Shown in pieces: positions 15,345-21,889 of a DNA stretch of 21,889 nucleotides (the first letter of the stretch is position 1; each line of letters starts with the position of its first letter). The notes beneath the pieces were generated by a model. That model was given only the letters and a program-made list of their open reading frames with translations, ran no database searches and was not told the origin of the DNA. This DNA comes from UBA10908 sp964608965 (lineage in GTDB: Bacteria; Bacillota; Clostridia; Peptostreptococcales; Anaerovoracaceae): NCBI GenBank assembly GCA_964608965.1, contig CAZSPZ010000027.1, positions 1-21,889 on the forward strand. Direction: 5' to 3'. Both the position numbers and the translations under genes were made by a program.

Positions 15345-15367
15345 TACGAAAGAAGCGTATATATGAT
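15339..15367 (+). promoter_or_regulatory. Promoter of the SDR gene sharing its -35 with alr
   Basis: TTGCAA (15339-15344), 17-nt spacer, TATGAT (15362-15367). The predicted start near 15374 leaves a leader of about 54 nt. TTGCAA is its own reverse complement, so one hexamer can serve both directions. Confidence 0.65.
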
Positions 15368-15427
15368 ACATATGAAATTCAAGATTTACAGCCACAACCG
15401 TAAAAAATTTCCACAGGAAGGACTACT

Positions 15428-16162
15428 ATGGGCAAGATTGCATTAATCAGCGGGGCAAGCGGCGGCATCGGCAGCGCATGCGCCCGGGCTCTGGGGCAAA
15501 GAGGTGATTGTGTCGCAGTGCACTATCATCGAAATAAGGATGCAGCCGAAGCTGTTGTTTCCTCCCTGATAAAAGCAGGAGGATATGCAAAAGCATATGG
15601 AGCAGATTTAACTGTAGCGGAAGAAATCAAAGCGATGCATCATGCCATTAGATCGGATTTAGGAGAAGTCGATATTTTGGTTAATAATGCCGGCATTTCG
15701 GAATTCGCGCTTTTTCAGAATATAAGCGAAGAAATGTGGGACACGATGACAGATACAAACATGAAAAGCGCTTACATGCTTTCCAGAGAACTTCTGCCTT
15801 CTATGATTACGCGCAAGAGCGGATGCATTGTAAACATCGCGTCCATGTGGGGCCAGGTGGGGGCTTCTTGCGAAGTTCATTATTCTGCCGCTAAAGGAGG
15901 CCTGATCGCCATGACAAAAGCGCTTGCGAAAGAAGTTGGCCCTTCCGGAATAAGAGTAAATTGCGTGGCGCCCGGCGCCATAAAAACTGCCATGTTAAAT
16001 AACCTTACAAAAAGCGATTTAGACGCAATCCGTGATGAAACGCCCTTGGGCCGTTTGGGCGAACCCGAAGATGTGGCAAGCGCCGTGCTTTTCCTTACCG
16101 ACAGTTCCTCGTCTTTTATTACCGGCCAAGTTTTAGGCGTAAACGGGGGAAGAGTAATATAA
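15428..16162 (+). CDS. SDR family oxidoreductase, probably EF-P 5-aminopentanone reductase (YmfI-like)
   Basis: 244-residue classical short-chain dehydrogenase. SGASGGIG at 8-15 binds the cofactor; NNAG at 86-89; catalytic Ser139, Tyr152 and Lys156 are all present. The catalytic block NIASMWGQVGASCEVHYSAAKG resembles YmfI, which reduces the 5-aminopentanone group on elongation factor P in Bacillus, more than it resembles fatty-acid FabG; this is recall of family patterns, not a search. A FabG-type 3-oxoacyl-ACP reductase is the main alternative. AGGAAGGA RBS before the ATG. No fatty-acid genes nearby. Divergent from alr and closed by a terminator at 16193-16241. Confidence 0.85.
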   Translation: MGKIALISGASGGIGSACARALGQRGDCVAVHYHRNKDAAEAVVSSLIKAGGYAKAYGADLTVAEEIKAMHHAIRSDLGEVDILVNNAGISEFALFQNISEEMWDTMTDTNMKSAYMLSRELLPSMITRKSGCIVNIASMWGQVGASCEVHYSAAKGGLIAMTKALAKEVGPSGIRVNCVAPGAIKTAMLNNLTKSDLDAIRDETPLGRLGEPEDVASAVLFLTDSSSSFITGQVLGVNGGRVI

Positions 16163-16192
16163 TAGAACAATATAATATAGAAATACAGACAA

Positions 16193-16241
16193 GGCCGCGC
16201 GGAATTTGCATGAATATGGCAAATACAGGCGGCCATTTTTT
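16193..16241 (+). terminator. Intrinsic terminator of the SDR gene
   Basis: Two-part stem: GGCCGC (16193-16198) with GCGGCC (16229-16234), and inside it ATTTGC (16204-16209) with GCAAAT (16219-16224); then A and six T (16236-16241). No T-run on the opposite strand, so it does not serve pyrG. Confidence 0.75.
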
Positions 16242-16245
16242 ATTG

Positions 16246-17838
16246 TTATTCGAGGCTGGCTTTTACAAATTCCCTGAATAAAGGCTGCGCTCGATTGGGT
16301 CTGCTTTTGAATTCCGGGTGATATTGAACTCCCACAAAAAAACGGTTGGAAGGAAGCTCTATCGCCTCCACTAACTTGTCATCCGGAGAAGTTCCCGTAA
16401 CAAGCAGCCCTGCTTTTTCAGCTTCCTGCCTGTATTCATTGTTAAACTCATAGCGATGACGATGCCTTTCGGAAATCTCACTGCTTTTATACGCCTCTTC
16501 CATAAGGCTTCCCTGTTTTATTTTGCAGGGATACGCCCCAAGACGCATCGTTCCGCCTTTTGGTATATTCCCTTGTTGATCCGGCATCAAAGCTATAATG
16601 GGATTTTCGCAATCCGGTTCAAATTCTGTGGAGTTTGCGTTTTGAAAACCCAGAACATTCCTTGCAAATTCTATGCTGGCAACCTGCATTCCAAGGCATA
16701 TTCCCAAGTACGGCACATCGTGCTCTCTTGCATAGCGCGCAGCTTCTATTTTCCCGGGGATGCCTCTGTTGCCAAAGCCGCCCGGAACTAAAATCCCATC
16801 AAGGTTTCCAAGCAATTGTTCTGCATTGTCAGGTGTTACTTCTTCTGAATCTATCCACTGAATGTCTACCTCTGCCTCGTTTTCAAAGCCTGCATGGTGG
16901 AGGGATTCGGCAACGGATAAGTATGCATCGTGAAGCTTAACATATTTGCCCACGATTGCAATCTTCGTTGTCTTTTGCCGGGAGTCAATCCGTCGGACCA
17001 TATCTTTCCATTCCGTAAGATCACAAGGTTTCGCATCAATGCCCAACTCTCTGCACACAACAGATGAAAAATTTTGATTTTCCAACATGAGCGGAACTTT
17101 ATAAAGACTGTCCAGGTTCACATTTTGTATGACGCAATCTTTCTTTACATTGCAGAAAAGGGATATCTTTGCGATTGTCTCTTCTTCGATATAATCTTTT
17201 GAGCGGGTGACAATGATATCGGGAAGAAGACCGGTTGAACGAAGCTCTTTTACTGAATGCTGGGTGGGTTTGGACTTATATTCGCACGAACCGTCTATAT
17301 AAGGGACTAAAGTCACATGAATAAGGAGGCTGTTTCCTTTGCCCAATTCTAATATCACCTGTCGCACGGCCTCCAGAAAAGGTTGGCTTTCAATATCCCC
17401 GACAGTGCCGCCAATTTCTGTTATGACAATATCTGCCTGGCTTTTTGCTCCGGCAGCATAAATGAAGTTCTTGATTTCTGTTGTGATGTGGGGAATGACC
17501 TGAACAGTCTCCCCCAAAAACTCGCCGGTGCGTTCTTTGTTTAAAATATTCCAATAAACCGTACCTGTAGTCAGGTTGGAATACTTGTTTAAATTCTCAT
17601 CGATAAATCTTTCGTAATGTCCGAGGTCCAAGTCTGTTTCGGCTCCATCCTCCGTAACAAATACTTCTCCATGCTGATAGGGACTCATGGTGCCCGGGTC
17701 TATGTTAATGTAGGGGTCCAATTTCTGAGAGGCGATTTTTAATCCACGCCCCTTTAAAAGTCTTCCAAGGGATGCCGCGGTAATACCCTTTCCAAGCCCC
17801 GACACCACACCGCCGGTTACGAAGATATGCTTTGTCAT
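16246..17838 (-). CDS. pyrG: CTP synthase
   Basis: 530 residues, full length. Makes CTP from UTP, ATP and glutamine. N-terminal synthetase domain: GGVVSGLGKGI at 9-19 and EIGGTVGDIESQPFLEAVRQ at 141-160. C-terminal class I glutaminase: GGFGNRG at 353-359, Cys381 in LGICLGMQ, and His507/Glu509 in VQYHPEF. The frame is open to 17862, but the ATG at 17838 is chosen because AAAGGAGG precedes it and MTKHIFVTGG is the family's normal start. It has its own leader with a promoter and a terminator-like hairpin. Confidence 0.97.
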   Translation of the reverse strand: MTKHIFVTGGVVSGLGKGITAASLGRLLKGRGLKIASQKLDPYINIDPGTMSPYQHGEVFVTEDGAETDLDLGHYERFIDENLNKYSNLTTGTVYWNILNKERTGEFLGETVQVIPHITTEIKNFIYAAGAKSQADIVITEIGGTVGDIESQPFLEAVRQVILELGKGNSLLIHVTLVPYIDGSCEYKSKPTQHSVKELRSTGLLPDIIVTRSKDYIEEETIAKISLFCNVKKDCVIQNVNLDSLYKVPLMLENQNFSSVVCRELGIDAKPCDLTEWKDMVRRIDSRQKTTKIAIVGKYVKLHDAYLSVAESLHHAGFENEAEVDIQWIDSEEVTPDNAEQLLGNLDGILVPGGFGNRGIPGKIEAARYAREHDVPYLGICLGMQVASIEFARNVLGFQNANSTEFEPDCENPIIALMPDQQGNIPKGGTMRLGAYPCKIKQGSLMEEAYKSSEISERHRHRYEFNNEYRQEAEKAGLLVTGTSPDDKLVEAIELPSNRFFVGVQYHPEFKSRPNRAQPLFREFVKASLE

Positions 17839-17877
17839 TTTTATCGCCTCCTTTATGATCATCTCAATAAATACAAT

Positions 17878-17932
17878 AAAAAACAGCCGTTTTAAGTGTG
17901 TAAGATACTATGACTTACACCTCCAACGACCG
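17878..17932 (-). terminator. Attenuator-like hairpin in the pyrG leader
   Basis: Minus-strand RNA: CGGTCGTT (17932-17925) pairs with AACGGCTG (17891-17884) including two G-U pairs; inside is a perfect 7-bp hairpin GTGTAAG/CTTACAC (17920-17914 with 17904-17898). Six T follow (17883-17878). It lies between the probable pyrG promoter and the pyrG RBS, so attenuation is plausible; it could instead be the terminator of the cob operon (cobS stop at 18020). Confidence 0.6.
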
Positions 17933-17970
17933 CCCGATAAACTGATTACCAATATTAAATTACAAAGAAT

Positions 17971-17999
17971 AAACTATTACTTTTATGAGCTTTTGTCAA
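17971..17999 (-). promoter_or_regulatory. Probable pyrG promoter
   Basis: Minus strand consensus TTGACA (17994-17999), 17-nt spacer, TAGTTT (17971-17976). Strong -35 and weak -10. The start near 17964 gives a leader of about 125 nt containing the hairpin at 17878-17932. Confidence 0.55.
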
Positions 18000-18019
18000 G
18001 TGTGAACGTTATGCGACTC

Positions 18020-18751
18020 CTATTGAAAAATTGCCGTTGCTTGCATTGCATACGTTGTAAAAAGAAAAATAATCTGCGAAGTTTCGCACAATAACCCAAG
18101 AATATCTCCGGTTATGCCTCCTAAAATTTTTTTCACTTTTTTTGTTAAAATATAAATCGAAAGCAATGCGATATTCGCTCCCGCAAGCAAACTCGGATTC
18201 AGAAGGAAAGCAAAGCCGTTTACGATGATTATTGCGAATATCATTTGAATCGGCCCGCAGTTTTCAGAAAAAAGTTTACCCATACCTTCTTTTCGGACGT
18301 AAGACGCCGCATTTGCGCCTATTGCGGGCGCACATTTGCCGATGACAGGGAACAAAAGAAGCGCTTCTTTTGGCGCCTGGGGCAACAAGACAAGGTAGAA
18401 AGCAGAAGCAATAATTAAGCCAAGCACACCGAAGCTTCCGCTTCGACTGTCTTTCATGATTTCAAGCATGGTCTCTTTGTCTCTTCCGCTGAACAAGGCA
18501 TCGCAGCTGTCTGCCAAGCCGTCTAAATGCAACCCTCCCGTAATAAAAGCATAGGCAGAGAATAAAAGTACGGCCATAACAGGGGGCGAGAGAAATTCAC
18601 CGAGGAAAGAAATAAAATAAAGGATCCCGCCGATGACGATCCCGACGAAAGGGATAAAGCTTATTCCTTTTATATACCGCTCCTCCGTATATTCCATGCG
18701 TGGCAGCGGAAGCCTCGTAAAAAACGTCAGCATCAAAAAAAAGGCTTTCAT
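18020..18751 (-). CDS. cobS: Adenosylcobinamide-GDP ribazoletransferase (cobalamin synthase)
   Basis: 243-residue membrane enzyme joining adenosylcobinamide-GDP to alpha-ribazole (phosphate), the last assembly step of the cobalamin nucleotide loop. N-terminal FFTRLPLP, then GGLHLDGLADSCDALFSG with the metal-binding acidic residues, then DSRSGSFG; about six hydrophobic segments. The ATG overlaps the cobU stop as ATGA. Last gene of the cluster. Confidence 0.95.
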   Translation of the reverse strand: MKAFFLMLTFFTRLPLPRMEYTEERYIKGISFIPFVGIVIGGILYFISFLGEFLSPPVMAVLLFSAYAFITGGLHLDGLADSCDALFSGRDKETMLEIMKDSRSGSFGVLGLIIASAFYLVLLPQAPKEALLLFPVIGKCAPAIGANAASYVRKEGMGKLFSENCGPIQMIFAIIIVNGFAFLLNPSLLAGANIALLSIYILTKKVKKILGGITGDILGLLCETSQIIFLFTTYAMQATAIFQ

Positions 18752-19320
18752 CGGTTTTCCTTCAGTTCAAGAGGGAGTCCGCAGGTCATAAGCACTACAC
18801 TGTCAGACAAAGAAGCGACAAAGCAATTGACCCGGCCAAGCATGTCTCGGAAAATTCTTCCTATACGATTTTCGGGAACAAGACTGTCGCCCACTTCGTT
18901 TGTAACCATGATTAAATCTTTATTTTCTTTTCGGCAAAGTGAAATCAAATCGTTCAGTTCCTTTTGAATTTCCTCTTGAGCAATCGCGATTTCTTCGTCT
19001 TCGGGGTGATCCCAATCGGAAATCACATCGTAGAGAAAGCCGTCCAGCGCAAACCCTATGCAGTCGAAAAGTACAGCTCTCGCCTTTTGAAAAGCTTCCG
19101 ATTCTTTGAGTTGGGCCAATTGTTTATAACGTTCCTCCGTCGACCAGGAAGCAGGTCGACGTTCTTGATGTTTTTTGACTCTTTCTGCGATTTCCTCGTC
19201 TACGATAACAGCGGTAGCCACGTACAAAACATCTTCTCCGCCGAATTTTTGAGCCAATTGCTCACCGTATACACTTTTCCCGCTTCTGGCCCCTCCTGTT
19301 ACAAGAGTTACCTTCGCCAT
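18748..19320 (-). CDS. cobU: Adenosylcobinamide kinase / adenosylcobinamide-phosphate guanylyltransferase
   Basis: 190 residues. Phosphorylates adenosylcobinamide and transfers GMP to give adenosylcobinamide-GDP for CobS. Walker A GGARSGKS at 9-16; later TNEVGDSLVPENRIGR and RDMLGRVN are family-typical. The ATG at 19320 is chosen because GGGAGG lies upstream; the frame is open further, to 19437, but only into the 3' end of cobT. Begins 2 nt after the cobT stop and overlaps cobS by 4 nt. Confidence 0.95.
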   Translation of the reverse strand: MAKVTLVTGGARSGKSVYGEQLAQKFGGEDVLYVATAVIVDEEIAERVKKHQERRPASWSTEERYKQLAQLKESEAFQKARAVLFDCIGFALDGFLYDVISDWDHPEDEEIAIAQEEIQKELNDLISLCRKENKDLIMVTNEVGDSLVPENRIGRIFRDMLGRVNCFVASLSDSVVLMTCGLPLELKENR

Positions 19321-19322
19321 AT

Positions 19323-20393
19323 TCAATCCTCCCTGATATCTATTCGATAGGTTTGATCCAACTGTGCCTGGGCAAAAGTGTGCATGTCCGAAAGCATGCT
19401 GCATGCAGCTCCGATAATCGGAAACGCCAGAGGGCAACCAGTACCTTCGCCAAGCCGCATATCAAGATCCACAATGGGTTCCATGTGCAATTCTTTCATG
19501 ATCCACATAAAAGAAGGCTCTTTTGAACGGTGGGAAGCGAACATGAAGTCCAAACAGAAAGGATTCAGACGAAAGGCAATAAGAGCGGCTAACGCTGATA
19601 TCGCCCCATCGATTACGATGGGAATTCTATAATAGGCTGCGCCGAGAAAGCATCCAACCAATCCGGCAATATCCAATCCGCCGACCTTTGACAAAACATC
19701 GATCGGATCCTTTGGATCGGGCGCATTCAGCTGAAGTGCGGAGACGATCACTTCTTTTTTATGGGCCAATCCTTCGTTTGTCAGGCCGCCTCCTTTTCCG
19801 ACGGAGTCATCTTGGGAAAGGCCGGTCAAAGCCATGACACAAGCTCCGGTCGAACTGGTATTCCCGATACCCATTTCTCCGGTTCCCAAAATTTCGTACC
19901 CTTCGTCCACAGACATTTTTACCATATCCACGCCGGTCAATATGGCTTGGATTGCTTGCGCTTTTGTCATGGCGGGACCCTTGGCAAAATTGTCTGTTCC
20001 GTTTTTTATTTTTCGCGAAAGAACAAGAGAGATTTCAACTTCGCCTTTAACACCTATATCCACGACCTTTAAATCCGCATGGGCATATTTTGCCAAAACA
20101 CCGACGCCGGAGATGCCCTGCGCAATGTTTTTCGTTTGCCAAAGCGTCATTCCCTGCGGCGTGCCGGCTATTCCCTCATCACAAACCCCATTGTCGGCGG
20201 CCATGATAATAATGCAGCGCTTATCCACTCTGTTATCGCGTCTGCCCGTAATACCTGCCATCTTCACTGCAATATCTTCCAGCCGGCCAAGGCTTCCCAG
20301 CGGTTTTAGCAGACTGTCATTATGCATTTTCGCATCGGCTATGGCTTCCTTGTTTGCGGAGGTAATTCCGTTCAACAATTCAACAAAATCCAT
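19323..20393 (-). CDS. cobT: Nicotinate-nucleotide:dimethylbenzimidazole phosphoribosyltransferase
   Basis: 356 residues, full length. Makes alpha-ribazole phosphate from nicotinate mononucleotide and a lower-ligand base. GEMGIGNTSSTGA at 172-184, GLTNEGLAHK at 203-212, and RLGEGTG at 313-319 whose Glu316 matches the catalytic glutamate (Glu317 in Salmonella). I take the ATG at 20393, which follows AAAGGAAG, over an upstream ATG at 20420 lacking an RBS. Between the ECF S component and cobU in one transcription unit. A catabolic product for purinyl or phenolyl cobamides is possible; base choice is not readable here. Confidence 0.95.
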   Translation of the reverse strand: MDFVELLNGITSANKEAIADAKMHNDSLLKPLGSLGRLEDIAVKMAGITGRRDNRVDKRCIIIMAADNGVCDEGIAGTPQGMTLWQTKNIAQGISGVGVLAKYAHADLKVVDIGVKGEVEISLVLSRKIKNGTDNFAKGPAMTKAQAIQAILTGVDMVKMSVDEGYEILGTGEMGIGNTSSTGACVMALTGLSQDDSVGKGGGLTNEGLAHKKEVIVSALQLNAPDPKDPIDVLSKVGGLDIAGLVGCFLGAAYYRIPIVIDGAISALAALIAFRLNPFCLDFMFASHRSKEPSFMWIMKELHMEPIVDLDMRLGEGTGCPLAFPIIGAACSMLSDMHTFAQAQLDQTYRIDIRED

Positions 20394-20444
20394 CGTACTT
20401 CCTTTCAAAAAACTCGACATGCTCGTTCTGAGTGTGTACGTTTT

Positions 20445-21104
20445 TTATTCTTCAGTTTTATCCTGTTTGGGATAAACGATTTCTGCTTCTACTTCTTCTA
20501 TCGTTTCTTGGCTTTCGTTTTCTTTCGGGGCCTGCACAGCGGACGCTTCTTCTTTATCGCCCTTCTTATGTTCTTTCTTAGGCAACCTGATACTGCCAAA
20601 AGCCGCCATCAGCAAAAGCGCAATGGAACCGCCGATTACGCCCTGTAAAATATTCCAGGGGATGGAGACGATCGGAGCTGTGCTGTTGCCTGTAATAATC
20701 CATTCAGCCAGATAATACCCCCCGGCCAAAACAACAGTAGAAAGTCCTATTCCTATCATGCGTGAAACGGGCATTTTTTTACTTTCCGCAGCCACTTTCC
20801 CCGAAGAAAACAGGAGAAAGGTTCCGAAGATAAATGCCATCAGTGCTTTTATAATAAAGGTAAACGGTGCAAAAGCGGTGTAGCCAATCAATACGTCGGC
20901 GAGAGCTGAGCCTACGCCCGCAGCGATCACTCCGTTTTTGCGTCCGAGGATGTACGCGCCTAAAAATACGGCGGAATCGCCTAAGTTGACATAACCTTGT
21001 GTAAGCGGAATGGGAATCACAATAGACATGGTCACTACGGTCACAATAGCAATCCACAAACCTGTCATGATCATATCTTTTACATTGATTGTATCTTTTT
21101 TCAT
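20445..21104 (-). CDS. ECF transporter S component, candidate alpha-ribazole/benzimidazole importer (CblT-like)
   Basis: 219 residues. Five to six hydrophobic segments up to about residue 168; GYVNLGDSAVFLGAYILG at 37-54 is the signature of the DUF1393-type S components that bind a vitamin and dock on a shared EcfAAT energy module. Position directly before cobT-cobU-cobS suggests a cobalamin lower-ligand precursor (alpha-ribazole or a benzimidazole), as proposed for CblT; the substrate is inferred only from context. No EcfA or EcfT gene is nearby, as usual for group II systems. Unusual: residues 175-219 form a charged, acidic hydrophilic tail. RBS GGAGGCAGG before the ATG. Confidence 0.85.
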   Translation of the reverse strand: MKKDTINVKDMIMTGLWIAIVTVVTMSIVIPIPLTQGYVNLGDSAVFLGAYILGRKNGVIAAGVGSALADVLIGYTAFAPFTFIIKALMAFIFGTFLLFSSGKVAAESKKMPVSRMIGIGLSTVVLAGGYYLAEWIITGNSTAPIVSIPWNILQGVIGGSIALLLMAAFGSIRLPKKEHKKGDKEEASAVQAPKENESQETIEEVEAEIVYPKQDKTEE

Positions 21105-21121
21105 TTTTCCTGCCTCCGAAA

Positions 21122-21889
21122 TTATATTCGTGCGACGCCCGATTCCCGAGCGGCCTTTGCCACAGCTTGCGCAACAGCCTTTCCTACTCTCGGATCAAAC
21201 GCTTCGGGAATAATTCTGTCCGCCGAGAGTTCGTCGTCGGAAATCAAGCCGGCCAAAGCGTACGCTGCCGCCAGTTTCATTTCATCGTTGATATCGCCGG
21301 CGCGAACATCAAAAGCACCGCGAAATACACCGGGGAATGCCAGTACATTGTTGATTTGGTTGGGAAAATCACTCCGACCTGTGGCAATGACCTTTGCGCC
21401 GCCGGCTTTGGCTTCTTCCGGAAATATTTCAGGAATCGGGTTTGCACAGGCAAAGATAATCGCATCCTTGTTCATCGTGCCGACCATTTCCGTCGTAACC
21501 ATCTTTGGGGCGGAAACGCCGATAAAAACATCTGCTCCCGCCAATACATCTTTCAGCTCTCCTGCTCGTTTTGCTTTATTGGTCAATTGAGCCATTTCGT
21601 CTTTGATATCGTTCATGCCTTCTTCCCGACCCTCGAAGATCGCACCGTTTCTGTCACACAGCGTAATGTCTTTGAAGCCTTCGCTTAAAAGAAGTTTTGT
21701 GATGGAAATGGCAGCGGCACCTGCGCCGTTTACGACAACTTTTACGTTCTCTTTCTTTTTTTCGACGACTTTCAGTGCGTTGATTAACCCTGCTAATGTG
21801 ATGATTGCCGTACCGTGTTGGTCATCGTGGAAAACCGGAATATCCAGCCGTTCTTTCAGCTTTTTTTCTATTTCAAAGCATCTTGGAGC
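21122..21889 (-). CDS. NAD(P)-dependent malic enzyme, 5' end outside window
   Basis: C-terminal 255 residues are visible and the frame is open to the window edge. Oxidatively decarboxylates malate to pyruvate. DIPVFHDDQHGTAI is the malic enzyme signature with metal-binding aspartates; NGAGAAAISI is the NAD(P)-binding GxGxxA/G loop; FACANPIPEI and ATGRSDFPNQINN follow as in short bacterial malic enzymes. The C-terminus ends normally, with no phosphotransacetylase extension. Only 17 nt, containing the next RBS, separate it from the ECF S component, so they are likely co-transcribed. Confidence 0.93.
   Translation of the reverse strand, partial: APRCFEIEKKLKERLDIPVFHDDQHGTAIITLAGLINALKVVEKKKENVKVVVNGAGAAAISITKLLLSEGFKDITLCDRNGAIFEGREEGMNDIKDEMAQLTNKAKRAGELKDVLAGADVFIGVSAPKMVTTEMVGTMNKDAIIFACANPIPEIFPEEAKAGGAKVIATGRSDFPNQINNVLAFPGVFRGAFDVRAGDINDEMKLAAAYALAGLISDDELSADRIIPEAFDPRVGKAVAQAVAKAARESGVARI

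Noticed and set aside
17855..18094. 79-codon plus-strand open frame between pyrG and cobS
   Set aside because: Low-complexity AT-rich translation without RBS; covers the pyrG promoter and hairpin and overlaps cobS antisense.
20394..20444. Terminator between the ECF S component and cobT
   Set aside because: A T-run (in GAGTTTTTTG) exists, but the only stem is about 4 bp, too weak; the genes most likely form one transcript.
21105..21121. Cobalamin riboswitch before the cob genes
   Set aside because: Only 17 bp separate the malic enzyme and ECF genes, far too short for a B12 riboswitch; none seen elsewhere in the window.

Overview
The window reads as an ordinary chromosomal segment of an anaerobic, moderately low-GC Firmicute, most likely in class Clostridia. 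The basis is strong AGGAGG-type ribosome binding sites, clean sigma-A promoters (TTGnnn-17-TAnnnT), intrinsic terminators, a V-type ATP synthase operon, a glutaminyl-tRNA synthetase of the type some clostridia carry, a comEB-wecA-wecB cluster and a late cobalamin-assembly cluster. No species is claimed. I see no insertion sequence, prophage, CRISPR array, recombinase or integration scar.

Layout, left to right. (1) 1-2212, minus: start of a V-ATPase operon, subunit H/G-like then subunit I (cut by the window edge), with a promoter at 2325-2353. (2) 2528-7337, minus: a five-gene operon transcribed truA, comEB (dCMP deaminase), wecA, wecB, MATE transporter. Its promoter lies so close to the truA ATG that the mRNA may be leaderless. 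(3) 7453-9135, minus: glnS, divergent from an Lrp/AsnC regulator (9373-9834, plus). (4) 9904-12555, minus: a Na/Pi-cotransporter/PhoU fusion, tRNA-Arg(CCT) and a CvpA-family membrane protein; the tRNA promoter lies in the 3' end of cvpA. (5) 12708-14069, plus: tadA and a secreted/membrane Ig-like protein with a cytoplasmic coiled coil. (6) 14137-16162: alanine racemase (minus) and a YmfI-like SDR reductase (plus), whose divergent promoters appear to share one palindromic -35 hexamer. (7) 16246-17838, minus: CTP synthase with a promoter and an attenuator-like hairpin in its leader. (8) 18020-21889, minus: malic enzyme (5' end outside the window), an ECF-transporter S component, cobT, cobU and cobS, tightly packed.

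Functional themes. wecA and wecB make the lipid-linked GlcNAc and the ManNAc precursor of wall glycopolymers, alr supplies D-alanine and pyrG supplies CTP. cobT, cobU and cobS attach the lower ligand of cobalamin, with a possible alpha-ribazole or benzimidazole importer in front. truA, tadA, glnS, tRNA-Arg and the putative EF-P modification reductase serve translation.

This is mostly core genome. The points that deserve a second look are regulatory architectures (shared -35, pyrG leader, leaderless truA, tRNA promoter inside cvpA) and two unusual protein parts: an EF-hand-like loop on the WecA tail, and the Ig/TM/coiled-coil protein. I found no convincing undescribed multi-gene system.
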